Shown: positions 30,619 to 40,513 of the stretch, piece after piece
Layout: each line of letters begins with the position of its first letter
How positions within the stretch are numbered: position 1 is the stretch's first letter
Origin: Bacillus sp. PAMC26568
GTDB lineage: Bacteria; Bacillota; Bacilli; Bacillales; Bacillaceae
Assembly: GCF_014235785.1 (NCBI RefSeq)
Contig: NZ_CP060137.1
Span: forward strand, 3,534,001 to 3,598,000
DNA: 64,000 bases
Direction of reading: 5' to 3'
Made by a program: the position numbers and the translations under genes
The notes under the pieces: model-generated
Seen by the model: only the letters and a program-made list of their open reading frames with translations
Told to the model about the DNA's origin: nothing
The model's database searches: none

Positions 30619-31182
30619 ACAATTCACCTCTTTAGTTTAATAGGAATATAGAACCATATTAAATCTAGCATATTTATCCTTATTTTTCTACAATTTTACA
30701 ATATTTTAACAACTTGAAAATAATAAAGTGAAACTTCAATAAGCGGGGTTTTACTGTCCGTTAGTCTATTGGCAATCAGCCGCTGGAATCAATCAACGCA
30801 GCCAGATATAACTATTGAAAGTGGAGCGATAGTAAAGATAGGCGCAGCCATCAACTCTGTTTCATTTTTTTGTTAATACTGATAAATTTGCTTTTTACAC
30901 TGATAAAACTCATTAATTCATTGATAAATTATATAGTGGCAAAACGGAAACTTGGAATGAACATCAAATAACCGGTTTTATCCTATCACGCCGCATTCTT
31001 ACCATAAGTCCGAGAATATTCGGGCATTTGTTGCCTTAATAGATCAACATATTACCTCTTGCAGGCGTGATTAAAAGGGTGCAGAATTTGCAGAAATTAA
31101 TTTTCTAAAAATTTAAATAATTTAGTTGATTTAAAGGCCTTTTATCCATATAATTAAAAAAAGGCATCAGGGGTGATCTTTC
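30619..31182. other. comK/yhzC divergent intergenic region
   Basis: This AT-rich regulatory gap separates comK (leftward) from the IDEAL-protein gene (rightward). A short rightward frame at 30754-30876 (CTG or TTG start, 35-40 codons) reads ISRWNQSTQPDITIESGAIV and KIGAAINSVSFFC. It has GCGGGG upstream but no ATG and no family I recognise. It could be a micro-gene, a relic or chance. Nothing else is supported. Confidence 0.4.
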
Positions 31183-31416
31183 GTGAAAAACAGGAAAACG
31201 TATACCGAGATCATGAAGTCCCGCAACACATTCAAGATGGAAAAGAAGCAGGAAACCGTACTTGATATTTACATTCAAATGGTGTTGGATGAAGCTGTGT
31301 TAACCCGGAAACTGTCCCTCCTTCAGGAAAAGATCGATGAGTCCTTGGACCGAAACGACAAACCGTTATTTTTAAAGTTAGCCAAAGAATATGCTGAATT
31401 GCGTTTAATCATTTAA
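31183..31416 (+). CDS. IDEAL-domain small protein (YhzC-like)
   Basis: The 77-residue protein has an IDEAL domain across residues ~34-77 (LDEAVLTRKLSLLQEKIDES, then LDRNDKPLFLKLAKEYAEL). The family is named for a similar motif and also occurs at the C-terminus of YpiB-type proteins. B. subtilis has a same-sized yhzC next to comK. The start, GTG at 31183, follows a GGGGTG box. No biochemical role is known. Confidence 0.8.
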   Translation: MKNRKTYTEIMKSRNTFKMEKKQETVLDIYIQMVLDEAVLTRKLSLLQEKIDESLDRNDKPLFLKLAKEYAELRLII

Positions 31417-31449
31417 AAGCAAGCCCTCCTTAAAAAGGGCTTGCTTTTA
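31415..31449 (+). terminator. Terminator of the IDEAL-protein gene
   Basis: AAAAGCAAGCCCT and AGGGCTTGCTTTT form a strong hairpin starting within the stop codon, ending in T-rich DNA. Confidence 0.85.
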
Positions 31450-31466
31450 TGTTTTAAGTGCCCATT

Positions 31467-31497
31467 AAAAAGCCACCGTTTTATGCGGTGGCTTTTT
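31467..31497 (-). terminator. Terminator of aceA
   Basis: AAAAAGCCACCG and CGGTGGCTTTTT pair around TTTTATG; read on the minus strand it ends in a U-run just after the isocitrate lyase stop. Confidence 0.88.
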
Positions 31498-31501
31498 ACA
31501 A

Positions 31502-32785
31502 TTAATGATTAGCAGTAAATTGTTCTGCTTCTGTTGATCCTTTTAAAGCGGTTGTAGAAGAAGTTCCGCCTGTGATAATTTGTGAAACTTCATCAAAGTA
31601 GCCAGTGCCGACTTCACGCTGATGTCTTGTTGCTGTGTAGCCATATTGTTCGCTTGCGAATTCAGCCTGCTGAAGCTCTGAGTATGCAGCCATGCCATGG
31701 TCACGATATTTTCTGGCTAGCTCGAACATGCCGTAGTTTAGTGCATGGAAGCCTGCAAGTGTAACGAATTGGAATTTGTAGCCCATTTTTGCAATTTCTC
31801 TTTGGAACTGGGCAATCGTGCTTTCATCTAATTTTTTCTTCCAGTTGAAAGATGGCGAACAGTTGTAAGCAAGCAGCTTGCCAGGGAATTTAGCATGAAT
31901 AGCTTCAGCGAATTTCTTTGCTTGCTCTAAGTTTGGTTCGGATGTTTCACACCATACTAAGTCTGCATAAGGAGCATAGGCTAAACCTCGTGCGATTGCC
32001 TGATCAATTCCTGCTGCAGTGCGGAAGAATCCTTCCGGTGTACGCTCACCTGTGATAAATGCCTGATCTGACGGATCTACATCACTTGTAATTAAATCAG
32101 CTGCATCTGCATCTGTTCTAGCAATGATTAATGTTGGCACTCCCATTACGTCAGCTGCAAGACGAGCAGAGATTAAGTTTTTAACAGCTGTTTGGGTTGG
32201 AAGCAATACCTTTCCTCCAAGGTGTCCGCATTTTTTTTCAGAAGATAATTGATCTTCGAAATGGACTGCTGCTGCTCCAGCTTCGATCATGCCTTTCATA
32301 AGTTCAAATACATTCAGCTGTCCGCCGAAGCCAGCTTCTGCATCTGCGATAATCGGGGCGAACCAGTCGATGTTTCCTTCTCCTTCAAGATGCTGAATTT
32401 GATCGGCACGCTGAAGCGCCTGGTTGATGCGTTTCACTACTGCAGGAACGCTGTTTGCCGGATACAGACTTTGATCCGGGTACATATGTCCGGAAAGATT
32501 CGCATCTGCTGCTACTTGCCATCCGCTTAAATAAATCGCTTTCAATCCTGCCTTTACTTGCTGAACAGCTTGGTTTCCTGTAAGTGCACCCAGTGCATGT
32601 ATAAAATCTTCTGTCTGCAGCAGGTTCCAGAATTTCTCCGATCCTCTGCGTGCAAGAGTATGTTCAATATCAATTGATCCGCGTAAACGAATGACTTCCT
32701 CAGCTGAATACGGACGTTCAACTCCATTCCATCTTGGATCCATTGCCCAGCTTTCTTCTAATTTTTGCACTCTTTCATTACTCAT
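31502..32785 (-). CDS. aceA: Isocitrate lyase
   Basis: The 427-residue isocitrate lyase cleaves isocitrate to succinate and glyoxylate, the entry to the glyoxylate shunt for growth on acetate or fatty acids. The active-site loop [14 protein letters not shown] is present with its catalytic Cys, along with [15 protein letters not shown] (Mg site) and [15 protein letters not shown]. It ends ...[10 protein letters not shown]. The ATG follows GGAGGG. No malate synthase lies next to it. The shunt makes sense beside the fatty-acid operon at 37-39 kb. Confidence 0.95.
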   Translation of the reverse strand: MSNERVQKLEESWAMDPRWNGVERPYSAEEVIRLRGSIDIEHTLARRGSEKFWNLLQTEDFIHALGALTGNQAVQQVKAGLKAIYLSGWQVAADANLSGHMYPDQSLYPANSVPAVVKRINQALQRADQIQHLEGEGNIDWFAPIIADAEAGFGGQLNVFELMKGMIEAGAAAVHFEDQLSSEKKCGHLGGKVLLPTQTAVKNLISARLAADVMGVPTLIIARTDADAADLITSDVDPSDQAFITGERTPEGFFRTAAGIDQAIARGLAYAPYADLVWCETSEPNLEQAKKFAEAIHAKFPGKLLAYNCSPSFNWKKKLDESTIAQFQREIAKMGYKFQFVTLAGFHALNYGMFELARKYRDHGMAAYSELQQAEFASEQYGYTATRHQREVGTGYFDEVSQIITGGTSSTTALKGSTEAEQFTANH

Positions 32786-33355
32786 TTCCTTATCCCTCCA
32801 GTGGTTTGTATTATTTGTTATAATACAGATTGAATTTTATAGTATTAATATATAACAGATTAATTGAAAATGGAATCTTTTTCTTTTAAATTTTTTGAAT
32901 ATTTTTAGATTAGGAGGTTAGATGCCTGATAGATGAGGGTTTTTGGTTGGTCTAATTTAAAAAAGTTTACTTTGGACTTGGATTTATTTGAAAAAAAGAA
33001 AGTATTTTGAGTAAAACAGAAGTAATTGTATGGTTTTTGCAAGTAAGCGAGGCAATCTGGAAAGCAACAGATTCATTTTGGAAAGTAAATCACTTTTTGC
33101 AGGAAACCTCTGTGCTGAAACATATAAAACAGCGCTGCTCCATAAGGAAGCAGCGCTGTTTCTTAGTTTTCTATCGAAAATTGGCCTCTCTCTGTGCCAT
33201 CTTATTATCTGGAACCAGTGCTTTTTAATCGGAAATGAGCTTCTGCCTATCTGAATGGCAAAAACCCTGTTTAAGTTAATAAAACAAACAATTGCATTCA
33301 TACTAGAAACGGAAAAATGTCTCTTTTCCAGCTGCCTTTAGCCGTTTAATTGCGC
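32786..33355. other. Intergenic region between aceA and the Ste24-type protease
   Basis: The aceA leader with AT-rich promoter DNA lies at the left. A long hairpin at 33127-33162 (see the terminator entry) is the only clear structure. Open frames here are short, rich in rare residues and match no family, so I call no gene. Confidence 0.6.
33127..33162. terminator. Bidirectional hairpin terminator
   Basis: AAACAGCGCTGCT and AGCAGCGCTGTTT pair, extended by CC/GG around ATAA with one bulged A; T-runs follow on both strands. It lies about 190 bases past the M48 protease stop and faces aceA upstream DNA. Confidence 0.75.
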
Positions 33356-34627
33356 TTAGTTTTCAGGCTCCTCCCCGTTGCCCCATTCCTCAAGATAGGT
33401 GATTCTCTCGAGCATGGTCGGATGGCTGTATCTGAAAATTTTCACCAGGCCTGGCGGATTCACCTGGCTTAAGCCTGCTTTCGCCAGTTCTTGAAACGTA
33501 TGGACAGCAGCTTCCTGGTTTTCTGTCATTTCGATCGCATAGATATCAGCATCTTTTTCCTGATGGCGCGATATGATATTTGAAAAGGGATCTGAAGCAA
33601 AGGTCAGCATTCCAAGGAGCATCAGGAACAATGGCAATGATGCAAGCTGCTGTTTTTCGCTGATATTCAAAATGTTGCCAAAACGTCTGATTGAAAAATT
33701 CATTAATCGATTGATTAAATATAAACCGAGCAGTGTCAGGACGAGATAGCCTGCAATTCCGACATAGATATGCTTCATAACGTAATGTCCCATTTCATGT
33801 GCCATAATAAACAGGATTTCTTCTTCGCTAAGCTTGTTTAAGGTTGTATCCCAGAGAACGATTCTGGAGTTTTCACCAATACCTGTTACATATGCATTTA
33901 AAGCATTTGTTTTTTCAGACATATTCACTTCAAATACATGCTCGGCAGGAATGTTTGCTTTCTCGGCTATCGCGAGAATTTTCGTCTCGAGCTCCTTGTT
34001 TTTAAGCGGTGTGAAATCATTATACAGAGGATCTATTAAAACAGGCTGAATAAACATTAAGAACAGGCTGAACGGAATGGACAGCACCCAGGCATAAAGC
34101 CACCACTTTTTTGAAAACTTGCGGATGAGCCAATAGATAACAGCTACAATTAAGATCATGAATGCATAATTGACCCAGAAATCGATCAATTGGTCTTTCA
34201 TCCAGCTCCCAAAGGTTTGCGTTGTAATATGATAAGAAAGCGAAATTCTATAACGCAGCCATTCAATCGGAAAAGAAAACAGGGTGACAATAAAAGACAG
34301 CCAGAACACATAAACAGCTGTCTGAATGATAAAATAACGGGAAATGCCTTCAGACCAATGCTGAATTTTTTTTGAAAAGCCAATCACAAGAATGATGAAA
34401 AATAAAAACCATTCAAACGGAGCGGTAATAAAAAAGAAAAAATCCCGAAGCTGCGAATATTCTCCCGTAAGCCTAAGCTCCCGGCTGTTCATAAACGTAT
34501 TGGGATCTGCTGAGCCTCCCTGAAACTGGGCAGGCAGAGTAGAATCGGCACCCATATAGATGTACCAATAAACGAACAGGCCATATAAAAAGTAAATCAG
34601 GACTGATACAGTAAGCCATTTGCGCAT
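33356..34627 (-). CDS. M48 (Ste24/CaaX-type) membrane zinc metallopeptidase, YhfN-like
   Basis: The 423-residue integral membrane protease has an N-terminal hydrophobic half with several spans. The zinc motif HEMGH is at 277-281, and the third ligand region is EKDADIYAIEMTENQEAAV. The NALNAYVTGIGENSRIVLWD segment is typical of Ste24-type M48 enzymes. It matches B. subtilis YhfN in length and neighbourhood. Bacterial members are thought to clear misfolded or short membrane peptides; the substrate is unknown. The long hairpin about 190 bases downstream is its likely terminator. Confidence 0.9.
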   Translation of the reverse strand: MRKWLTVSVLIYFLYGLFVYWYIYMGADSTLPAQFQGGSADPNTFMNSRELRLTGEYSQLRDFFFFITAPFEWFLFFIILVIGFSKKIQHWSEGISRYFIIQTAVYVFWLSFIVTLFSFPIEWLRYRISLSYHITTQTFGSWMKDQLIDFWVNYAFMILIVAVIYWLIRKFSKKWWLYAWVLSIPFSLFLMFIQPVLIDPLYNDFTPLKNKELETKILAIAEKANIPAEHVFEVNMSEKTNALNAYVTGIGENSRIVLWDTTLNKLSEEEILFIMAHEMGHYVMKHIYVGIAGYLVLTLLGLYLINRLMNFSIRRFGNILNISEKQQLASLPLFLMLLGMLTFASDPFSNIISRHQEKDADIYAIEMTENQEAAVHTFQELAKAGLSQVNPPGLVKIFRYSHPTMLERITYLEEWGNGEEPEN

Positions 34628-34701
34628 GATGATGCCCCCTCGAACAAGCTCTTTGTATTAGTTTAGTTCTAAACAAAGAGAGATAGAACATGAAATTCAA
34701 G

Positions 34702-35007
34702 TTAAAATAAGAGACCGTAACCGAGCAGCGTAAGGATGGAACCCATCACAACAACAATGACATTCAACCCTAAATAAGCGACGGCAAATGCGGCGATTGC
34801 ACCGATGATTCCGAACCAAATATCCTCTTGAATGAAAAAAACGCCAGGAACGATCAAAGCCCCAAGTGTCGCATATGGAACATTTCTTAATACATTTTGA
34901 ACAAAAACAGGCAATTCAATTCCGCTTAGAGCAACAAGAGGAATCATTCTCGGCAAATAAGTGACGGCAGCCATGCCGATGATCATCATCATCGTATTAC
35001 TGAACAT
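34702..35007 (-). CDS. azlD: AzlD-type branched-chain amino acid exporter small subunit
   Basis: A small hydrophobic protein of 101 residues with three or four spans: MFSNTMMMIIGMAAVTYLPR, then MIPLVALSG and VPYATLGALIVPGVFF, as in AzlD. With AzlC it forms a two-part exporter of branched-chain amino acids or analogues. The ATG at 35007 follows AAAGGAGG; the earlier in-frame ATG adds 11 polar residues lying inside azlC. The gene overlaps azlC by 11 bases. Confidence 0.88.
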   Translation of the reverse strand: MFSNTMMMIIGMAAVTYLPRMIPLVALSGIELPVFVQNVLRNVPYATLGALIVPGVFFIQEDIWFGIIGAIAAFAVAYLGLNVIVVVMGSILTLLGYGLLF

Positions 35008-35716
35008 TCCGCTTTTCCTCCTTTGCATACACAAACTCAATTAAAACAGCTGACAACAAGGTTGCCAAAACGATTGACCAGCCTGTCGAAAGCAGTCCCG
35101 TTAAGTAAAATAAGGAATTAAAAATAGCAGCAGCACCTGCTAAGAATACAACTTTTCGCTGTTTTTTCATGGAAGGAACTAAAAGACCGATAAACATCGC
35201 ATATAAAGCAACAGACATGCTTTCCTGCAGCGTTTCAGGCAAATTGGCTCCTATAAGATGCCCTACTCCTGAAAACACAACCCAGCTTGAATAGGAAATA
35301 AAAATAAGGCCAAACATATATCCAGCAGAAACATGCCCTTCTTTTACAGAAGCAACCGAAAATGTTTCGTCTGTAATCCCAAATGAATACAGTGCTTTTT
35401 TCCACAGGCTGTCTTCTTCAACCTTTTCATTCAAAGAAGCTGACATTAGAAAATGCCTTATATTTACGATAAAGGTGGTAAACACAATTTCAAAAGCTCC
35501 CGTGCCTGCTGCGATGAGACTGAGCGATATGTATTGGGCTGCACCTGCAAAAACGAAAATACTCATTAATACCGTTTCTGAAAGAGTAAGACCGGTATCA
35601 TTTGCAAGCAGACCAAATGTAAGAGCAACAGGCATATACCCAATAGCAATGCTAAGGCCAGCTGCCATTCCTCCTGAAAAATGTGACTGCTTATTCAAAA
35701 ATGCTGTCGTTGCCAT
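34997..35716 (-). CDS. azlC: AzlC-type branched-chain amino acid exporter large subunit
   Basis: The 239-residue membrane protein carries the AzlC signature GYMPVALTFGLLANDTGLTL, FAGAAQYISLSLIAAG and FIVNIRHFLMSASL, with about six spans. A ribosome site, AAAGGGG, lies before the ATG. It is in one operon with azlD and 19 bases downstream of the regulator gene. The family exports leucine-type amino acids in B. subtilis; substrate here is inferred. Confidence 0.9.
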   Translation of the reverse strand: MATTAFLNKQSHFSGGMAAGLSIAIGYMPVALTFGLLANDTGLTLSETVLMSIFVFAGAAQYISLSLIAAGTGAFEIVFTTFIVNIRHFLMSASLNEKVEEDSLWKKALYSFGITDETFSVASVKEGHVSAGYMFGLIFISYSSWVVFSGVGHLIGANLPETLQESMSVALYAMFIGLLVPSMKKQRKVVFLAGAAAIFNSLFYLTGLLSTGWSIVLATLLSAVLIEFVYAKEEKRNVQ

Positions 35717-35735
35717 CCACTTGGCCCCTTTCTCA

Positions 35736-36287
35736 TTACGGATAATAAATCAGCAAAAAACAAGTTGCTGCCTGATCAGCTTTGTTTTCATACACATGCT
35801 CGCGATTGGCAACAAATTTGATGGAATCTCCTTTCTTTAATTCATAATGCTCTGCACCGATAGATACAGCCATCTCTCCTTCATTCACAAATAAATACTC
35901 TTCTACCCCGCTGAGATGCTGTTCGGAAACATGCCTGCATCCAGGCAGCAGCTCAAGCAGAAAAATTTCAAACCTTTTTTGCTGATCATAAGGAAAGTAA
36001 GAAAAGACATTATATAATTCGTTAAGGTCTGATACAGCCGTCTTATCTGTCCTGCGTACAATCGAAACACTCGTTTGCTCTTCTTCTACTAGGGAAGAAA
36101 AAGATACCCCTAGTCCATTTGCTATTTTCCATAGCGTATTGACTGTTGGACTTGATTGGCCTTTTTCAATTTGCGCAAGCATTCCCTTGCTGACTCCGGT
36201 AACAGCTGACAGCTGATCAAGGCTGTATTGCCGCATTTTACGAACGTTCTTTAAATTCATCCCGATTTGTTCCTGTAATGATTTCAT
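35736..36287 (-). CDS. XRE-cupin transcriptional regulator
   Basis: The 183-residue regulator has an N-terminal XRE helix-turn-helix (MNLKNVRKMRQYSLDQLSAV, TGVSKGMLAQIEKGQSSPTV) and a C-terminal cupin (GVEEYLFVNEGEMAVSIGAE, KKGDSIKFVANREHVYEN). Such proteins sense small molecules through the cupin. It is the first gene before azlCD on the same strand with a 19-base gap, so it most likely controls that exporter and itself. B. subtilis azlBCD uses an Lrp-type regulator instead. Confidence 0.9.
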   Translation of the reverse strand: MKSLQEQIGMNLKNVRKMRQYSLDQLSAVTGVSKGMLAQIEKGQSSPTVNTLWKIANGLGVSFSSLVEEEQTSVSIVRRTDKTAVSDLNELYNVFSYFPYDQQKRFEIFLLELLPGCRHVSEQHLSGVEEYLFVNEGEMAVSIGAEHYELKKGDSIKFVANREHVYENKADQAATCFLLIYYP

Positions 36288-36449
36288 AGGTCCTCCCTTT
36301 TATTTGTTTTATATAGTATACATTTGTATTATATTTTGAACAATATGAAAATTTTAATATTTCTAAGACTAAAGCCCAAGAGATACTCATTCAATATCAT
36401 GATTTTTTCGTTTTTAAAGAAGAGTACAATTATGAAAGGGGTGCTTTAA

Positions 36450-36989
36450 ATGAACATGAATTCTCATGTATTAGTTGTTGGGGGCACAGGCATGCTTGCG
36501 GATGTATCTGTCTGGCTTGGACAGCATGCCGACATGGTATCTGTTATAGGAAGACAGGAAAATCGGCATAATAAACTTAATGCTAGGATGAAAAATGTTA
36601 ACAGTCTGATATTCGATTATAAAGATGGCAATGAGTTAAGAAAGCAAATGATGAAAGCAATTGAACAATACGGCCCCATTACTCTTGTTGTCAGCTGGAT
36701 TCATTCCCATGCATCTTACACATTAACAATTATTGATGAAGAAGTCTCAAAGGCAGCTCCTCTCTGGCGGCTCTTCCATATTCAAGGAAGCAGCAATTCT
36801 AGAGAATTATATTTTCCAATAGGAGCAAACTGCTTATACCGGTCTATCATTTTGGGGTATTTGATAGAAGGAGGCCAAGCAAGGTGGCTTACACATAAAG
36901 AAATTTGTGAAGGAGTCATTGAAAGCATCAAGCAAGATTCCGAAAAAGCAGTGGTTGGCATTGTAGAGCCATGGGATAAAAGACCATAG
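36450..36989 (+). CDS. Short Rossmann-fold (SDR-like) protein
   Basis: The 179-residue protein has a nucleotide-binding start HVLVVGGTGMLADVSVWLGQ and an NAD(P)-type fold with SVIGRQENRHNKL and LIFDYKDGNELRKQM. It lacks the usual YxxxK catalytic pair and is shorter than normal dehydrogenases. Similar short 'dehydrogenase' proteins are common in Bacillaceae with no known reaction. The ATG follows AAAGGGGTG. It stands alone, divergent from the XRE gene. Confidence 0.75.
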   Translation: MNMNSHVLVVGGTGMLADVSVWLGQHADMVSVIGRQENRHNKLNARMKNVNSLIFDYKDGNELRKQMMKAIEQYGPITLVVSWIHSHASYTLTIIDEEVSKAAPLWRLFHIQGSSNSRELYFPIGANCLYRSIILGYLIEGGQARWLTHKEICEGVIESIKQDSEKAVVGIVEPWDKRP

Positions 36990-37016
36990 AAAAAGCGGCC
37001 CGTTTAGGCCGCTTTT
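36990..37016. terminator. Bidirectional terminator
   Basis: AAAAGCGGCC and GGCCGCTTTT pair around CGTTTA between two convergent genes, with A/T runs on both sides. Confidence 0.9.
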
Positions 37017-37018
37017 CA

Positions 37019-37789
37019 TCATTTCCCTTTAAAAACAGGTTTTCGTTTTTCGCCGAAGGCTGTTAAAGCTTCTACGCGATCCTCAGTCGGAATCGTGACT
37101 TCATATGCCTTCCGCTCAATATGCAGGCCGGTTTGAAGGTCTGCGTTCATACCTTGTTTTATGGCAAATTTCGCCTGCTGAAGGGCGATTGGACCATTTT
37201 GCAGCATTTCTTCTGCCAGTCCTGCTGCAGCTTCCATCACATCATGGACTACGTTCGAAACAAGTCCATACTCAAGTGCTTGCTGAGATGTGACTTTACG
37301 CGCAGTTAAAATAAGCTCCATTGCTTTTGCCTCGCCTATGATACGGGGAAGACGCTGTGTTCCGCCAGCACCTGGAATAATCCCAAGTCCGGTTTCCGTC
37401 AATCCCACTGACGTTCCTTCAGCAATCAGCCGAAAATCACAAGACAAAGCAAGCTCCATGCCTCCTCCGAATGCATATCCATTTATCGCTGCAATCGTCG
37501 GCTGCGGGAGGGTGTCTATCTTTGTGAACACCTCTCCGATTTTATAAAGATTACGCTTTACCTGTTCATCTGTAAGTGTCTTTCTCTCTTTTAAGTCGGC
37601 CCCTGCGCAAAATGCTTTTTCTCCTGCACCTGTAAAAATAACCGCTCGCACTTCCCTGTTCGTACGAATGTCTTCAACTGCTGCTTCAAGTTCAAGCAGT
37701 GTTTCATAGTTAAAGCAGTTAAACACTTCCGGGCGATTTATCGTGACAACCGCCAGATTCTTTTCCACTGTGTATAAAATGCTGTTCAA
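37019..37789 (-). CDS. Enoyl-CoA hydratase/isomerase
   Basis: The 256-residue crotonase-fold enzyme has oxyanion-hole segments AFCAGADLKERK and INGYAFGGGMELALSCDFRL, and the family motif GLGIIPGAGGTQRLPRIIG with the acid residues. It likely hydrates 2-enoyl-CoA in fatty-acid degradation. The start is TTG after AGGAGG. It lies 17 bases downstream of the acyl-CoA ligase gene, so the two form an operon. It is similar to B. subtilis YhaR/YsiB types. Confidence 0.9.
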   Translation of the reverse strand: MNSILYTVEKNLAVVTINRPEVFNCFNYETLLELEAAVEDIRTNREVRAVIFTGAGEKAFCAGADLKERKTLTDEQVKRNLYKIGEVFTKIDTLPQPTIAAINGYAFGGGMELALSCDFRLIAEGTSVGLTETGLGIIPGAGGTQRLPRIIGEAKAMELILTARKVTSQQALEYGLVSNVVHDVMEAAAGLAEEMLQNGPIALQQAKFAIKQGMNADLQTGLHIERKAYEVTIPTEDRVEALTAFGEKRKPVFKGK

Positions 37790-37806
37790 AACAAAATTCC
37801 TCCTGA

Positions 37807-39351
37807 CTATTTTTGAAGGACTTGATCTTTTAAGGCTCTGCGCAAAATTTTCCCTGTTGTATTTTTAGGGAGCTCTTCCAAAAACTCAATCGTACTTGGA
37901 ACCTTGTACTTAGCTAAATGTTCGCGGCAGTATTCTTTTAATCCTTCTTCTGTCAGTGATTGATCTTTCAAAACAACAAAACATTTCACAGCTTCTCCCT
38001 GGTTTGGATCCGGAACCCCTACAACTGCAACTTCAACAACACCAGGATGATTGTAAAGCACTTCCTCGACTTCGCGCGGATAAACATTGTAGCCGCCGAC
38101 AATGACCATGTCTTTTTTGCGGTCAACAATCGTAAAGTAGCCTTCCTCATCCATCGTCGCTAAATCTCCTGTATAAAGCCAGCCGTCCCGAATCGTGTGG
38201 GCCGTTTCCTCTGGCATTTTATAATACCCTTTCATCACATTTGGCCCTTTTACAATCAGCTCGCCAACTTGTCCGCACGGAACCTCTTCTCCAAGTTCAT
38301 TAACAACTTTATTTTCAACGTTAAGAATGTTAGTGCCGATTGATCCAGCTTTACGCGGACGATCAAGCGGATTGAAGCTTGTAACAGGAGAAGCTTCAGA
38401 TAACCCGTATCCCTCTGAAACAACAACCTGGAACTTCTGCTCAAACCCTTTTAATAAAGCAACTGGCATTGAAGCTCCGCCTGAAATGCAAAGTCTGAGA
38501 GATTCCAGGTCCTCTACATTCCCCCCCTCATGCTGAAGGAGGAAATTGTACATCGTCGGCACTCCGGCAAATAAAGTAGCTTCATAAGTTTTGACCAGCT
38601 TAAAAATTTCCGCAGGACTAAAGCGCGGCACGATTAAAAGCGTTGCCCCGCTGATTAATGGAGCATTTAATGAAACTGTTAAACAGAAAACATGGAACAT
38701 CGGTAAAGTAGCAACCACTTTATCCGTATTATTCATTTTCAAATAAGAACCTACATCACTCGCATTGCTGAAAAGGTTTTTGTGAGTGAGCATTGCGCCC
38801 TTAGGTTTTCCGGTAGTACCGGAAGTATATAAAATAACGGCTACATCTTCCTCGTCCAATTCAACCGGCACTGGCTCGGAAACAGAAGATGAAATTAAAT
38901 TTGTAAACGATTTCAATTTTGTGCTGATTGAAAGTGCTGAAGCATCTAATTTAGATTCAGGCGTCTCGCATGAAATAATATGCTCCACTCCAGGCAAAGC
39001 AGGATTCATTTTTTCAATTAACGGCAGCAGCAAATCAAATGTCACGATTGTATTTACATCACCATTGTTCAAAATATACCCGATTTCATCCGGTGTGTAT
39101 ATTGGATTGACAGGAATGACAGTAGCGCCAGCCCGCATCGCTCCATATAGTGCTATAACAAAATAAGGTGAATTTCCAAGCACTAATGCAAGGTGATCTC
39201 CTTTTTTCACTCCAAGCTGCTGAAGACTATCTGCAAACTTGTTGATTAAAACATCCAGTTCCCCATAGGATGTTTCTTTCCCCTCAAAGATAAATGCCGG
39301 CTTGTCTCTATACGTTTTTGCGGATAAAGACAGCTGTGAAGATAAATTCAT
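37807..39351 (-). CDS. lcfB: Long-chain fatty-acid-CoA ligase, LcfB type
   Basis: The 514-residue ANL-superfamily ligase activates fatty acids with ATP and CoA. It has the AMP-binding P-loop [20 protein letters not shown], the [18 protein letters not shown] motif, [20 protein letters not shown] and [20 protein letters not shown], and the C-terminal lysine in [11 protein letters not shown]. The sequence follows B. subtilis LcfB (YhfL) closely and yhfN, lplJ and yhfI homologues are nearby. The ATG at 39351 follows GGGGTGGGAG; a Met 12 codons upstream falls in the FadR-like operator and is rejected. Confidence 0.93.
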   Translation of the reverse strand: MNLSSQLSLSAKTYRDKPAFIFEGKETSYGELDVLINKFADSLQQLGVKKGDHLALVLGNSPYFVIALYGAMRAGATVIPVNPIYTPDEIGYILNNGDVNTIVTFDLLLPLIEKMNPALPGVEHIISCETPESKLDASALSISTKLKSFTNLISSSVSEPVPVELDEEDVAVILYTSGTTGKPKGAMLTHKNLFSNASDVGSYLKMNNTDKVVATLPMFHVFCLTVSLNAPLISGATLLIVPRFSPAEIFKLVKTYEATLFAGVPTMYNFLLQHEGGNVEDLESLRLCISGGASMPVALLKGFEQKFQVVVSEGYGLSEASPVTSFNPLDRPRKAGSIGTNILNVENKVVNELGEEVPCGQVGELIVKGPNVMKGYYKMPEETAHTIRDGWLYTGDLATMDEEGYFTIVDRKKDMVIVGGYNVYPREVEEVLYNHPGVVEVAVVGVPDPNQGEAVKCFVVLKDQSLTEEGLKEYCREHLAKYKVPSTIEFLEELPKNTTGKILRRALKDQVLQK

Positions 39352-39367
39352 TCTCCCACCCCTTGTA

Positions 39368-39395
39368 GAAAATGAATGAATAGCCATTCATTTTC
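39368..39395. promoter_or_regulatory. FadR-like operator upstream of lcfB
   Basis: GAAAATGAATG and CATTCATTTTC form a perfect dyad around AATAGC, 16 bases before the lcfB ATG. It matches the TGAATGANTANTCATTCA form bound by Bacillus FadR (YsiA), which represses fatty-acid degradation genes including lcfB. Derepression by long-chain acyl-CoA is expected. Confidence 0.75.
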
Positions 39396-39621
39396 AAAAA
39401 ATTTAAAACTATAAGTCTATTATATTTTATGGATGAAAATTTCTCAACAAACGGCTCTATTTAGTTTTTCGAAAAATTAAAAAACCGAATATAAGGATCC
39501 GGTCTATTGTTTCAATTTAGTCCAAAACTTCTCGAAGGATCTTTATATGATATTAGTTCTGATATCGTTTTTAATAGCGTTTATCATTTCGGATTATTAG
39601 AAATTCGTGATGTTTAAAATA

Positions 39622-39840
39622 TTAAATACTTACTGCTGCGTTCTGATCATTCACATCAGGATCTACACTATTGGTTTTGCTAATACCATTACTAACTAAA
39701 ATAAGATTTCCTGAATTACCTCCGCCGGAACCAGAAATCGTTTTAGACACATTTTTAGGGGAGATATTAAAAGAATCTCCAAAATTCATAACCCCGCCAG
39801 ATACATGATTGATATTAATAGTACCTAAAATTGAAGGCAT
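39622..39840 (-). CDS. GerPF-like spore protein (paralogue)
   Basis: The 72-residue GerPA/GerPF-family protein begins MPSILGTININHVSGGVMNF and continues GDSFNISPKNVSKTISGSGG and NSGNLILVSNG, with DPDVNDQNAAVSI at the end. It parallels GerPF at 14.6 kb residue for residue but is diverged, and it stands alone. A purine-rich GGAAGAGG precedes the ATG. It probably joins the spore coat; a germination role is inferred from family only. Confidence 0.85.
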   Translation of the reverse strand: MPSILGTININHVSGGVMNFGDSFNISPKNVSKTISGSGGGNSGNLILVSNGISKTNSVDPDVNDQNAAVSI

Positions 39841-40513
39841 AGTCTCATTCCTCTTCCGCTAATTATATAGCTATCTTATTCAGGTCTAAAGTTTTTGTCT
39901 ATTAAAAACACCCAATACAACTCTTATATAATAGAAATTATCCCATTCTACCTTCTAGGTAACAAAGCATGGCAGCACCGTATATTGAATACCTGGAGTA
40001 GTGTTCACGTTAAAAATCATTACAAACCATGTTCTTGTATTTCCAAAAAGATGTGATTCTTACCATATCAGGTGTAAGACTATTTGTCGGAAGGAGCATC
40101 ATTTCATCTCTTGCTTGCAACAGTCGCAATGTCAGACGGTCGATCTAAATTATTTCTAATCCTGTAAATCTCTTATATTTGATGACATTCGAGATCGGTT
40201 TGCTGGTCATACGTTACTTCAATTTGATTAGAGCTATTTGCCTTTTACTTTGCTACTTCTTATGCAACAAAGGGGTACCATTACTTTCTGCCTTTTTTAA
40301 TACAATCAGAGTGTATAGTTTTCTTAATATGACCAAATGAAATGCTTAACTTCCACAAATGGCCTATTTCTTAAGGCTGGCACAAGTGCCTATGTTGTAC
40401 TGAGGATATCACCAATTATTGAAATCTAAAAAAAACTAATCAAAACTTTGAAATGTCCAAACTTGGCAACATGAAAAATCATAGGATACACTAAAAAGAA
40501 AGGGAGGATAATA
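39841..40513. other. Gene-poor AT-rich stretch
   Basis: No convincing gene or structured element is visible. Short frames at 40.1-40.35 kb encode hydrophobic strings (for example GLLVIRYFNLIRAICLLLCY) without ribosome sites or family motifs, and may be relics of a lost membrane protein. The end of the stretch holds AAAGGGAGG, the ribosome site of the next gene. Confidence 0.5.

Noticed and set aside
32984..33301. Open frames of 70-105 codons on both strands between aceA and the M48 protease
   Set aside because: They cross the terminator hairpin at 33.13 kb, have odd composition, no ribosome sites and no recognisable family.
40150..40340. Hydrophobic frame GLLVIRYFNLIRAICLLLCY
   Set aside because: No ribosome site, no second supporting feature, flanked by stop codons; at best a relic.
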